From: Paraspadella gotoi
Taxonomy: Eukaryota > Chaetognatha
NCBI GenBank assembly: GCA_051294375.1
Contig: CM119267.1
Coordinates: forward strand, 25,059,783-25,123,782
Direction: 5' to 3'
Length of the DNA: 64,000 bases
This document shows positions 22,671-35,464 of this stretch, piece by piece. The notes below the pieces were generated by a model, which saw nothing but the letters and a program-made list of their open reading frames with translations, ran no database searches and was not told the DNA's origin. Position 1 is the stretch's first letter, and every line of letters starts with the position of its first letter. The position numbers and the translations under genes were made by a program.

Positions 22671-24111
22671 TCTCGATGATCTTTTGTTTTTTCGATCGTT
22701 CGGTTTCTTATCTTTTTTCGTTAATCTCTTCACTACAAGAGGCGCTTTTGTTTCACCTTTTGTTTTCAACGCAACCTCTTCCGTATTCACGGGGGTTGTT
22801 TTAAATTCTTAGCGCTATTCCGAGCGATTTACCAATGACGTTTCGCTCGCGTGGCTAAGGTCATTCTCTCTCCGCCTTCAGTGGCAGAGAACCCCGTGAA
22901 CCTAAAGAGCAGCGAAGGAGATTAAGAGAAAATTAAAGAGAAAAGCGTGGCTAGGGACAACTTTAGAAAAATGGGGAAAAAGAGAAAAAAGTAAAATGGG
23001 GGGGGGGGAAGAGGAAAACCCAGCGAACGGAAGCGAACCGGAAATCCTTTTAGCGCGCAGAGTAAAAGAGGAAAAGTGCCTCCCTCCTTCGAAAGAAATA
23101 ATAATATAAATCAAGAGAGAGGAAAGTAAATAGAGAAAAAAAGATTAAAAACCGAGAAAAAATATAAAAAAAACTCGCCTTTGTTTCATACAAAAGAAAA
23201 AAGAAAGAAGTAAAATAAATATAGGAATTTAAAAGAAAATTTGCTCTTCTAAGTTCGGGAAAAAAAGAATACAGAATTCACCAAAAAGTTTCATATCTTC
23301 CAGTAGGAAAACATTAAAAAAATCCTTATAAATAATTGACTACAATTCAGAGTTAAATTCATAAAAATAAATATTAGCTGCATAAAATATATTTTTAAAA
23401 ATCATAATAACTAAAAATAATCAATATATAATCATAACTTAATAATTGGTTACGTCGACAACGAATTCAAAGGCGAGCCGACATTAATACTTGAGATGCT
23501 CAAAAAAAATCAGCGTGAAAAATGGAGGAAATGAAAAGAAATGAGGTTTAAATAAAATCGAGAAAGAAAAGAAAAAAAAAAGGAAAGAAAAAACGTGCGG
23601 CGCAGTTGCGTCTTGAAGCAACGCGGGAGGCGAGAGTCCGAGGGGAAAGAGAAGAGGGGGGAGGGGAAAGAGAAGAGGGGGGAGGGGACGGAGGAGGTTA
23701 GGAATCCAGAAAGATGGAATCAAATGGATGAAACGCAAGATGAAGACGTCACGGTGTCACAGGCTATGATTAAATTGCTGACATACAGAAAAGAGAGAGG
23801 GATGGAGAGAGAGAGAAAGAAAATATGGTTTTAATCCTGGACTCGTAACCCCGAAATTCGTTTTCCGTCCGGAGACCTAAGCCTCCCTTCTTCCCTATCT
23901 AAACCCCCTCATCCACCTGAGAAACGCCCTATCGCCCTTTTCAACTTTTCTCGGTTCACATCGATTTCCAATTTTCTTCTTCCTTTTTCTTTTTTTAATT
24001 CAATCTTTCTAAGCTCTTTTTTCTCCAAGAATGAGTCAAGTGCCATCGATGATCTTTTTTTTTAGTTAAACTCCCTAATAGGAATTTTTAATAATTATTA
24101 ATTAGTCTCAT

Positions 24112-24414
24112 ACATATATGAAATTGGTACAACCAATATAAAAATTATCATTGATTTAATAAATAAGCTATCTTGCCCCTGACTTTGGACAGGCTTTAGT
24201 GGTCCCTGCAAGCTTTCAATCAAGACTCTCTCACAGTCTCGTTTATTCACTCCCAGAGTACCTGGCTTCCCTAACAATGAAGTGGTATAATGTTTCAATG
24301 AATGTTTCAATTGTATGAAAAGACCACTCCCTTAAGTATTAGATCGGGGAATACTCTATTGTACTCCGCCCAGCATCAAAATACAATTTTATGAAATTGG
24401 TACAACCAAATTCC
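24112..24414 (+). mobile_element. F5 repeat (duplicate B)
   Basis: Paralogous to 16655-16957, with the same flanking ATGAAATTGGTACAACCAA copies and internal blocks. Confidence 0.75.
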
Positions 24415-24908
24415 TTTTTGTGATGAATTCAAACCTACTTTTTTCAATATTTTTTCAAAAAAATCTTCCCAGTTCTATTTCCTTCCGATATTAACCACAA
24501 GACGTCAGGAATCTCCAATTTTTTGACATGTATCAACTGTCCATTACCAATAATTATTAATCAAAAATGACATTTATGATCCAGTCTTTTATAATTATAT
24601 AACGCTTGTTCTGTTAATCACTGCTTTTTTAGTTGCACCGCGAGTACTCGCGGAGCAACTCTATAAGTCACTTTTCGGTCAGTCAGTCCATTGGTATGTC
24701 TGTCCATCCGTCTGTCCCATTTATGTTAAAAACGCTTATAACTTGCTTATAGATTATTGCTCATTTGTTAAAAATCAAATCTAAGCGACTACTGGCGCCG
24801 CCTTTTGTTTTTAATAATAAATAAAAAGAAAAGTAATGCGGCGCAATACCTTGAAATAACCGTTCCTTGTTTTCTTCTGTGCTTATCGGTAAAAAAAGTT
24901 GTAACTAT

Positions 24909-25430
24909 TTTATAAATATCAGTTTTGGATTCATTAATTTTAATAGTGTTTTTCGTTTATTTTCCTATGTCTATCGTTCATAAACAGTTGGCGACTTAAG
25001 TAAAACTTTGTAAAGTTGATCATGTAGATTACCTAAAAGCAAAAAAACCCAGTCAATACAATAAAAAATATAAAAATATGCAGCTTTGTGTAAAATATGC
25101 TATAAAAGATGAAGATCGAAGAGATGTAAAAAAATCTAATACCCAATTACAAAAAACTACCTCGTTTATTGTATAATGTATATTGTAACCATTGCAATAT
25201 ATGATTGAATATAGATCTACGATAAGGCAATAAAATTGATTCATAAGCGCTAACAATCAGAAAAAAAATGGGACCAAGGCAAAAAATTTGTTCAAAAATT
25301 GTTTTCATGATTATCTAAAAGTTAATAGATAGCAAAACAATGAACACGATTTTCTTTGACGTAAAACTAAATTGTCGTGCAAAAAAACTTAAAACAAAAA
25401 AAGACTTAAAACAAGTTTGAGCAAACAATG
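24909..25430. other. AT-rich intergenic sequence
   Basis: No gene, TIR or tandem structure that I can support. Confidence 0.5.
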
Positions 25431-26535
25431 TCGGATCTGCCTACAAAAATTAATTAATTAATCGATTAATTAATTTTAATATTTAATAATTAATTATAAA
25501 TTTATATACAGCTTATCATCATCAATGTCCTTAAAATAAAGTAAATTGACTTATATTTTTTCCATTTAAACTCATTTCCACTGGCACAATTCCGTCAAAA
25601 CTTTATATCTAGCTTCTTCACAAACTTTCCTTCCCGCTCACAAAATTTCATCTCAATCTATTATGGGTTAAAATAAGTAAAAGAGTCAAGTAAATGTGAC
25701 TCATATTTTTTTCATTTAAACTATTTTCCACTCGTACCGAAACTTATATAAGCTTCGTCACACATTTTCCTACCCACACACAAAATTTGAACTCAATCTA
25801 TCATCCAATTATGATTAATTAGAGTATTTATTGGTTAAAATAAGTAAAAAGATTTTAGTAAATGCGACTTATGTTTTTTTCATTTAAACTCATATCCACT
25901 CACACGATTCCCGAAACTTTATATCCAGCTTCATCACACATGTTCCTACCTATACACAAAGAATTTCATTCCGATCCAACCAGCCAATCACGAGTTATGG
26001 GCTTTTTACTAAGGTGGGACGGATGGACGGATTGATTGTAATTAATTAATGATTAATTGATTATTATTTATTAATACATCCTTCATATACATTTAATATA
26101 AGAAAAAAAATCAATCAATTAGTGAAACAGGTTTTTGTTTTTTTCCAATTTAAACTAATTTCATCAAACGATTCCATCAAACTGTCCTGTCATCACTTCT
26201 ATAATAAAAATATAACATCATCGACAATTGCTAGTGTTTTTTGTTTTTTCCATTTAAATCATTTCCACTCACGATTCCATCAACTTAATCCGTCAATCGC
26301 ACACTTCCTACCCCACACAAAATTTCATTCAAATCCATCCATCCAATTACGAGTAATTGGTGTTTTTGCTAAGGTGGGACGGACGGACGGGGACAGACAC
26401 ATTTTTTTTGCATAATTTATCATATATCGATATTCTGACAATGATATAAGTTAGTGCCCGACAATATTGAGGGGCGGACCGACGGACCGACAAAGTGAAT
26501 TATAGAAGTCGGGATCTGCTGATAAGCAGATCCGA
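25431..26535 (+). mobile_element. F2 element, full-length-looking copy
   Basis: Left end TCGGATCTGC (25431) after AAGTTTGAGCAAACAATG; right end AGCAGATCCGACTAAAAA. The terminal inverted motif is CGGATCTGC/GCAGATCCG. The interior has several degenerate subrepeats of roughly 160-180 bp, each with CATTTAAACTCATTTCCACT, then CACACATTTTCCTACC-type and ACACAAAATTTCA-type blocks. No coding. Its right end lies about 40 bp from the stop codon of the GGCT-like gene. Confidence 0.75.
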
Positions 26536-26577
26536 CTAAAAACTGATGTCCTTTTTTCCTTACTCCGACCAAATTAA

Positions 26578-27504
26578 TCAAACGGCGTCTGCTAAGATCT
26601 TGAAGGCGTCCTCGACGGGCTTGGACTGCTGCTCCTTGAACTCCTTCAGGACGCCCACGATTCTGGATTGCGAGAAAGGATTGCCCCACAGCAGATGGTC
26701 GAGCAGACGACGGGCATATTCGAGCTCGTCCTCGCGCATGGCGTCGATACACGGGAAGGGCGGCCGACCGCCGCCGTCATGAGTCTTCGTCTCGACGCCG
26801 TTGAGGCGACACATGGACCAACTGGTCAGATCGCGACCGACTGAGAAAAAAGAAAAGAAAAGGATAGGAATCGTTGAGAAAGTATAATAAAAGATTTTAT
26901 CAGTGGTCAAGCTTCTGGAACTCACAAGGCGGTAAGCGCCTCGTCTGAAACCTCTCGACCACGTATCCCAATGAGCCGGTTAGTATCGTCTCTCCTCCAC
27001 TAGGATCAGCCTTGGCCGCCAAATCGGCCACAGTGAATTCGGGAAGATCTTTCCAGTCGGGGAGCGTCTCTGCGACGGATAACGAGGATAATCACAAAAG
27101 TGAAAAAGGGTAAGGTAAACTGGGAGAAAACTCACTTCTCTTTTCCAGTATTTCTGGCGGAGGGATGTAATAAGGTAAGTTCTCCAGTTTACGGATATAG
27201 GCCTCGTCGAGGCCGGCTTTCTTGGCGCCCTGACAAGAATCAGGATTTATGAGCCGATACACACACACAAACTATAATGACGACTCACGCTAATGAGGAT
27301 GTCGAGGTATCGCTTGGAGCAGGGGGCCTCCTCCGTCGGAGCCCCGGGTCGCGAGTCAAAGAAGAAGCCATTGAGAATTCGACCGTCGTAGGCCTCAAAC
27401 TCTGTCTCCTTACGCACGTAAACCCCTTCCATCCGGGCGAGCGCGTCTGAGAGACAAAAACCGGATTAGTTGAGAAGCAGAGTTGCTCATCAGGGCAATT
27501 GGTT

Positions 27505-27558
<54 letters not shown>

Positions 27559-28503
27559 AACCACACACCTGCGTCCTCTAGGCTCAACTTGATGGCTACC
27601 CCATGAACGTTCTCTCCCTCCTCTCGCCTGAGGCTGGCGAACGAGGGTTCGAAGTAGGGAAAAGCGAGAAGACTGAAACAGAGGCGGTGACCCTTGAGGA
27701 TCGCGGGGGTCGAGTCCAGCGCCTGGAGGGCACAGGGTCACAATTACTTCTTTTTCGTATCATTTACTCAGGGGAGGTTTTAGACGAATATACTTCTAAT
27801 CTTGGATTTTCAATTATTCATTTTTTTAAATAGGATTGTACGTTTCATCCACCTCAGTTGCCATTAAAAATGCTCAAATAAAAAAGATTTTAAAACCATC
27901 TCCAGTTTTACTAACGAAGTTTTTACGATAAGCGATTTACGATTTTTTACATTAAGCCAATTTCCCTCTTTTTTTTAAATTTTTCCCCGGAGTTTCCGAG
28001 GACCTTACGCTCCGTTTGGCCTATTATTACTACATTGATTTTTAAAGCAAATAATGATAATAAAACTCATTATGCATCGTTAAGAAATACAGGGTTGAAC
28101 TTTCTCCTGTCTACTTCGTCGGTTCATACAAAACATGTTACAAAAATGTTAAATACAGATGAATATTTTATATTATAGTAAATTCATTAAAAAATTACGA
28201 ATAAAAAAACCACAAAAATAAGTTTTATAAAAGTAACAGTAAATTTAAAACAGCATACATACATAATTATACCGCATACCAAATAAAATAAAAAATTGGG
28301 CAGTTTCAAAATTTTTCAGAGGTGAGACTTCTCACCGAGTAGTTTATATGTATTACTATCAACAATTAAATGTCATTCGGATTAAAAAGAGGTATTGATC
28401 ATCTTACGTCTAATCCCTTGACGCTCTTCATGTAGGCGGGGTCCATGTTGCTCCCGAATCCAAATGACCACGTCGTACCCGACTCTTCGCTTCCCGACGC
28501 CAT
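26578..28503 (-). CDS. GGCT: Gamma-glutamylcyclotransferase-like protein
   Basis: Family reaction: gamma-glutamyl-amino acid to 5-oxoproline plus the free amino acid, in cytosolic glutathione turnover. Six exons: 28503-28408, 27722-27569, 27446-27289, 27229-27136, 27069-26926 and 26840-26578; phases close exactly for 302 residues. The substrate-binding motif is FGFGSNM (14-20). The catalytic glutamate is the E of LARMEG (residue 90), followed by the family pattern of a Tyr/Val-rich strand and a KRYLDIL.SGAKKAGL helix. Human GGCT is about 188 residues; this protein has roughly 110 extra C-terminal residues (PDWKDLPEF... to ...FKILADAV) of unrecognised function. Start: first in-frame ATG, in context AAAATGG. 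Confidence 0.87.
27510..27554. repeat. (CT)n microsatellite in GGCT intron 2
   Basis: About 22 CT units, lying between exon 3 (27446) and exon 2 (27569), within 20 bp of the exon 2 donor. Confidence 0.95.
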
Positions 28504-29870
28504 TTTGCTCGAGGACGGAAAAGATCGCGATAAAAAGCGACTGATCAAGTTTTTATTCTGAGTTCGACTTAACGAAATCCAGTCGACGACTCGCATATAG
28601 AGAAAGCATAAAATGTAATTCCTAAATTTGGGGATAAAAGTGGGTGAAAATATTATCCGTCTTTGATTCTGTGCTCAGCTGTGAAGCCTGAACGAAAGCC
28701 TCGTTAAACGTCGCTCAAAAACGTAAATTTACAATACGTACCACTTACGCCTAAACGAGCCTCATTTGGACTTTCATTTTTATTATTTCATTTATTTTTT
28801 TCAATTTATTTTTATTTATTTTATTTTATTTTCTTTGTGCGAGACTAAAACAAAAAAGAAGTCGGGGGGGTGGAAGGAAGACAAGACAATACTCCATCCA
28901 GATAAGCATAGAGAAAAAGAGAGAGAAAGAGCCGCTTTGACAACAAAAGAATCAACAGAGGGAGAGAGAGAGTGACGAAATTTGTCTCCAAAGGCGGAGA
29001 CTGAGTCAAACAAGGGCGACAAAAAATGTGAAGGCGTCACTGAAACAAAGACGGGGTAAATGGAAAAAAAAATGGGGGGACAAGCGAAAAAGGGGAGGGA
29101 AGGAAAACAAGGATTGGAAGAAGAGGAAAGAGGGAATGGAGGAAGGAGACTTTGGAATCAATAATGAAGGAGGCCAGGAAAGTGAGAGTGAAGGTGAAGG
29201 AAGAATGAAGCAGAAAAAAGGGAAAAAAAATTTGAGGCGAGAAATAGTAATCGAAAAAGAAAAGGGAGGAAGGATGGTCGGAGAAATGGTGAAAGAAAAA
29301 AACGGAGGCAACTCCGACATCGGGTCGACCCTCATTATCAGTCATCCCGTCAATCTCAGATTTTCTCGATAGCGGTTTCGGTTCGAGGAAGAAGGATGGT
29401 AGAGGACTCGGGATTGAAAGAGAGAAAGAAGCAAAAGAAAGAAAAAGAAAAAAAATGTGAAAAGAAAAGGAAAGAGAAGACGAGAAAAGAAAAAAGAAAA
29501 AGGGGGAAGAGAGAAAAAATGAAAAATAAAAGAACAAGAAGGCGAAACAACGCAAAAGCCAATTTTGTAAGAATCCCCGTCTCATGCTGGTCCCAAAAAT
29601 CAGCCAATCAATTAAATTTCCTTAATGATGTATTAATCCCCATAAGAATGAGCGAATCGAACAACATTAATATAAACCAAATGATCAAGTTAAAACCTCT
29701 ATGTTGAATTATTTTATCTCAACACGGCTACCAAAAAAAATATTCACGTATTCGTATTTAATAATGAAAATGAATTCTGATTCATGGCAGTTAGGCGACG
29801 ATATCTCTCTTTCCCCTTGACTTCGCTTCATTTAAAACTTAAATATCGTGCGTCGCCAAACACAACAGCT

Positions 29871-29871
<1 letters not shown>

Positions 29872-29925
<54 letters not shown>

Positions 29926-29926
29926 T
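29872..29926. repeat. (GA)n microsatellite
   Basis: GA/GAAA-interrupted dinucleotide tract. Confidence 0.9.
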
Positions 29927-30179
29927 TGGAAAAGTCTTTCATTCCCTAATTTTGCAGCCGCCTATGTCGTTGCCAGGTGAGAGAGAGGATTTGAGGAGGC
30001 AAAGGAGGAGGATTAGGGAAGGGGGAAAAAAAATGATAAGATTTGAATCAAGTTGAAGAAAAAAAAAAGAATTGAGATGATAATCATAGAAAATCGTAGA
30101 AAATGGGAAAAAAGAGAATAACTCAAAAAGAAAAAGGAGTTTGGGTAGCGGTAGCCGACCAAATTCAAATTTTAATGGG

Positions 30180-30730
30180 AACAGCATTAAACTAATCCAT
30201 TATTGGTATTAATTATTGTATTAAAATATTTTTTTGCAAAAATTTTCCAAACCATGAGTAATTCGCTAATTAATATCATTATATTGTTATATAATGTCAA
30301 AAATTTTTTTGGGGATATTTTAAGTTTTTTTAATTGATTCTGATAGAGCTTAAAAAGTTAAGCAAAAAATATAATTACAACTTTTTAAAATTTTGATGTT
30401 TTATTACTTAAAATTAGTAAAAACTGCTAAAATCATCGGATGATGATGATGATGATGATTTTTTAAAGTTTTTCCCAGTTTTGACCCACTTATCATCAAA
30501 ATATTGAAAAAAGAATTATACTTTGTGTAGACAACTTTTTATAAGCTATCTGAATCTGCTTTTAAAAATACAAAACTTAAAAAAAAAATTTGGACATTTC
30601 CTATCTATAAATAAATATTAAAAAATTAATTACTAATGCTTCTTGCCATTTTAGAAAATTTTGGTCCATTGAAAGTTTTCTCAGAAATGTATTTGAAAAG
30701 GTTCCCAAATCAAACTTCTGACCCACCCCA
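30180..30730. repeat. F6 repeat copy
   Basis: Shares CTTTGTGTAGACAACTTTTTAT and GCTATCTGAATCTG with 49440-49930 and 58015-59510. Includes a (GAT)n tract near 30440. No coding. Confidence 0.6.
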
Positions 30731-31642
30731 TTGACAAAGTTTGGCTCTAGTTTGGGTTGAGAATTAGAGCCAACAATCGAGGGAAACGTGAAAACCGAAC
30801 TCGTAAAAGAAACTCGATTCAGAGAATGAAGAGAGAGAGAGAAAGAGAGAGAATCTTTGAAAACCCGAAGTTTTAAACTCGATACGGAAGCGAATCGAAA
30901 ACGACCTCGAATAAATGCAGGACTTTTTTCCCTTCGAGACCGGAAAGATCCTTTCCGCGTCCTCGATTCCACAAACCCGCATTTTCAAATTCCGATTCAA
31001 AATCTCACGGAATGCGCTTTTTCTCCACGTGGAATCTCGCTCACACACACACACACACACTCTCTCTCTCTCTCAGCCCGACGACGGTTGTACCCCTCGA
31101 TTCTAAACAAGATGGAAACGAACGGCCAATCGGCGATTGGCACCGCGAGGGACGATCAGCCAATGCGTCCAATCCGCGAGCGACGGGGGGAAAGGATCGT
31201 GGGATGCATCGACTTTTGTCCCGATGTCGATGAATGAATAACCAGCGAACGCTCCTTTGCTCTCGCGTATGGCTAAAGGCAACTTTTTAATCGAAAGGGG
31301 AAACAACAAGGCGACAAGATTGTTAAAGAGTCTCTCTCTCTCTCTCTCTCTACAACTTCAAAAGTCGCGCGTAACCAAAATTATAGTTTCTTTCCGAATT
31401 TTTTCGCTTCGTTTTTTAATCTTCATTTTATCGTCCACATAAAAATTATCAAGAGTCGATCAAATTAATTATATAATAAATTATCAAAACATTTAAAATA
31501 TTCAGAGGCGACTTACTATCTAGGCTTTACGTTTTATTCTGACTCGAGTTATATTTAGATCACTTTGTGTCAGTCGCAAACACAAAGATCGCGCTCGTTT
31601 ACTACTCATTTGCATTTTCCTCTTTGTTTCTCTGTCGTACAC

Positions 31643-31750
<108 letters not shown>

Positions 31751-32153
31751 CGGGGTTAGCGTGACGCACCTGGTCGACCTCGACAAGGTGGAAAAAGAGA
31801 AAGTCGACTTCGGGCGAAAAGAAACGGGGCGAGGAAGGGGGATAGCCAAAAAAAAAAAAGAAAAAAGAGAGAGACGAAGTCTCGAACGACGTAACATCAT
31901 GCGACGCTGCAAACGACAACAGATGGACTCTCGTTCATCGACTCTGTCCAACAAGACCGAATCGCCGCACGGAACGGAGGATGGGAGAAATACCCGTCAA
32001 ATTAAAAGACGTTAAAGGACGAAGAGTAATCCACGAAAAAACGACACAAAAAAAGAAAAAACGAATTCTACTTGATAAGTGAAAGTGAATCGATAGGAAA
32101 GGAGGATCGATTCTATCCAAAATTCATTCTAGGAAGATTCATCGGCGGTTCAA

Positions 32154-32155
<2 letters not shown>

Positions 32156-32223
<68 letters not shown>
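32156..32223. repeat. (GA)n microsatellite
   Basis: About 66 bp of pure GA. Confidence 0.97.
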
Positions 32224-32227
<4 letters not shown>

Positions 32228-32917
32228 AACACATTTAAACGAGAAAAAAAAACAAACTGTTAACAACCACACCCTCCGGTCCCTCGGTCCGCGCGACAAA
32301 AACGAATCAGGACTCGTCGCCTCAATTGGATCGAACCAACAAATTGAATTAATTACTACGTTTTGGAAAGATACGGTACTATTTTTTTTTAATTTAAAAA
32401 AATAATATTGAAGGAGTTAATGAAAATAAACGATAATCGAAGCCCGACCCTTTTGTCTCTTTTTACAGTTTTTAAACGTCGCAACGATATCTTTTTTTTT
32501 GCTTAAAACGCAACATTTTTTAAAATTTTACATTTTTCCTCGAAACGAACCCGCGCACGAAAACCGGAACTGAGACCAAATGGAAAGTCGCCCCATTTAA
32601 AAATATTTATCATCGATTTTTTCCCTTAAACCTAAACTGAAGGAGAAAAAAAAATTCGTGAGAATCTCTTTAAATGAATTATCGAGAAATAATCCCAATT
32701 AATTTAGGATAAGAGTAATACATCTGTTACTTTAAACGAGTGGGCAATGAAAGAGACTTTTAATTTTGTTCCATTACCAGTGAACTTCTTTTAACTTTAC
32801 TAATTCAGTAATTGGTTAAATGCAAAGTTATCAAATTCAATCAAGTACACATTAATCAAGGAGATATTCGAATAACGTCACATTCACAAAGATTATCTAC
32901 AAATTCGACCCGAGACG

Positions 32918-33192
32918 CACCATCCTCTCCTCATCTCCATCCTCTCCTCATCTCCATCCTCTCCTAATCTTCTGTTAGAGGGCGAATCCTGCGTACCCCC
33001 TGATGGGCGATGAGAACGGTGAGAGATCAAAGAGGTGACACGGAACGTCACAGCGTGGCAGAATGTCTTGGATCAACCATAGGTATGGATACTATCCATT
33101 GGATAGATCATCCTCTCCCAATCTCCATCCTCTCCAATCTCCATCCTCTCCAATCTCCATCCTCTCCAATCTCCATCCTCTCCAATCTCCAT
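32918..33192. repeat. Minisatellite, 16-bp unit CATCCTCTCCAATCTC
   Basis: Two blocks (32918-32965 and 33108-33192) of CATCCTCTCC(N)ATCTC units, separated by unique sequence. The second block has five or more nearly perfect copies. Confidence 0.9.
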
Positions 33193-34311
33193 CGCTCTTC
33201 TGTCTTATGTCTCGATCCAGATCTCGAGTTTGGAAAAAAGCTGGAAGTCTCCGTCGACCTTCGACAATCGATTTGACTCGACGTAAAGACGAGAGAAGAG
33301 AAAATCCGAATCCCGAAAGCGAAACTCCTGACTCACAATCGTCATCGGGAAAATCAACAATTGAGTCAAAACACGGGGTCGATCTCCGGAGTGTTTGCTT
33401 GGCGGAACCTTCAACACTGAAAGCCGTCATGAAAAAATGTACACTCAAGTTTTTAATTCGTAATTCTTTTCGAAATGGTATATCATCATTTTTCAGCCGA
33501 CATTGAGATATAAAAACTTGTATCTGCAACTCTAGTTAAAAAACCTAACATTTTTTAAAAAAATTATATTCCACCATGCGGAAAAAAAAAAACAAACAAC
33601 GAACGGGGCTTAAAATTCTTAGTCCAGAAATAAAAGAAAAACCCCAACGTTCGATCGCGGTTAAAATCTTTGGGTAATCGTCGGTAATTGAAAATTGTTA
33701 ACCTTTGGAACTAAATGTCAACATCGAACGAAGTTTCAACTTCATCCTTCGCTTTTCTTTGTTTTCGCTCTCGAGTGAGATGTAGATCGGGGGGAGAAGG
33801 GGGTAGAAAAGAGTGGAGGAGGGAAGAGATGGGTAAAAATGGGGTAAAGGGTGTATTTTAAAAAAAATTTATATAAAATTATCAGAATGCCATAAACATA
33901 TTTTTTAATAAGAAGTAAAAAACATAAAAAACGACGGAAAAAGAAAAAGGGGATGGTCAAACGCCGCGTAACATCTAAGCCTTTTTTCGTCTTTCCGCTC
34001 AAACCGTCTTTCATGACCGGAGAAGCGACGTGAAGAAAAAAATGGGAAATCCTTGGAATTCTTTCTCCATTTTCTCGTTAACTTCGAATCTCGGCACCTT
34101 AAAACCCCGGCACCTCGAGAACCCTTCCCGAAACCTGCGAAGAGGTTGGCAAACTTTACGGCTTTTTTAAAGACTCAGCGTTCGCGCCTCGCTCTCGTAA
34201 TTCTATCGCTTCGCTCGCTCGGCCTAAGTGAGAGGCTCGCGTTTCAGAACTAGCCGACCGCCGAAATCTAGCAGCATCAGACAAGGAATCCACGAAGACG
34301 ATCTGAAATCC

Positions 34312-34344
<33 letters not shown>

Positions 34345-34487
34345 TTTCTTGGGAATCTCGCATGATCGTGTTACATGAAAAAATAGAAGGGGAGGAAAAG
34401 TCCGAGAAAAATCCTTTTTCTTCTCTCTTTCCTTTTCCATATCGGACTCTGGGCCCACCGCCAGGATTCATCGTCATCTTCTATCAT

Positions 34488-34489
<2 letters not shown>

Positions 34490-34544
<55 letters not shown>

Positions 34545-34545
34545 C
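34490..34545. repeat. (CT)n microsatellite
   Basis: About 25 CT units; a GA tract lies 170 bp upstream (34312-34344). Confidence 0.95.
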
Positions 34546-35464
34546 TCGCCAAAATAGATAAGAAAACCCAAGAGTTCTCAGACTTGTTGTAAAAATGTTT
34601 ACCCCCAAGTAGAGGCATTTGGTGAGGGGAAATAGTGAGGGGCTGCAAGGGCAAAAAGGGTAGAGGGGAGAATCGAGAGAAAATGGATAAAGGTTAAGGG
34701 GAAACCGGAGATAGGGAGAGCGAGAGGTTAAGAAAGGGAGAGAGTTGAACGGAGAGAGAAGAATAAAAATAAAAAGTGGGATGGAACAGGATAAAAAATA
34801 TAAAGGGAATCGAAAGGGGCGAAGAAAAAAAAGGGTGGAAAGATAAAAGATCTTCTTTCATCATCCCAACCAAATCTGTTTGCATTTCACAAAATTTAAA
34901 GAAACAACCCCCCCCTCTAAAAAATTCAAGGGATGAAGTCAAAAAACTTTTTTTCCCCTTAATTTGAAAAAAAAAAAGATTCTTTTTGATCAGATTCCAA
35001 CGTTTCGAATTTTTGCAGATTCTGTTTTTGGAGTTAAAAAGAAATCAACGACTTGGAACCTTTTTTTTCGTCTAAGACGAAGAAGAAGAGGAAGAGCTGG
35101 GGGAAGGAAGATGGACTCCGCGGCTCGGAACTAATCCCTCCGTCCTTTTCTGTTTCTCTCTCCCCTCCCCATCAGTCGCGCTCTCTCTCTCTCTCTCGAC
35201 CCGGGAAGAAAAACTATGCGGATTTTTGAGAAAAAACTGAGCAACTTAGCGTCTGTCGCCGTCTCACTCTATCTCCGCTCGGCTCCGTGTCTCTCCATCC
35301 CTCGGCCCGGGGAAATAGTATGAATACGCTGCCGATGAGTAAAGGGTCAGAAGAAAAAAAAAGTAAATCGTAGAAAGGGGAAATAAAAAAAAAAGGAACT
35401 CCGAGCTGCATAAATTTCATCGTTTTGGAAAAATCTAGACAACGAAAAAAACTTTTTCGAACCG

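Larger units (their letters stand above)
18253..24908. repeat. Duplicate B of the ~6.7 kb direct duplication
   Basis: Second copy of 10770-17446 in the same orientation. The tetraspanin exons 1-2 are fully in frame here. Exons 3-5 are not found between this copy and duplicate A, so B has no 3' exons of its own. Confidence 0.92.

Noticed and set aside
22671-22790. 40-residue N-terminal extension of the tetraspanin-like protein
   Set aside because: It would start at GTG; the first in-frame ATG at 22670 gives a typical tetraspanin N-terminus.
25431-26535. F2 as a Helitron (3' hairpin followed by CTAA)
   Set aside because: Hairpin-to-end spacing is too short, and the same motif is mirrored at the other end, which fits a TIR element better. 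Not fully excluded.
28990-29600. Lys/Glu-rich and Phe/Ser-rich open frames of 100-180 codons
   Set aside because: Strand-mirrored low-complexity purine tract, no domain and no splice context.
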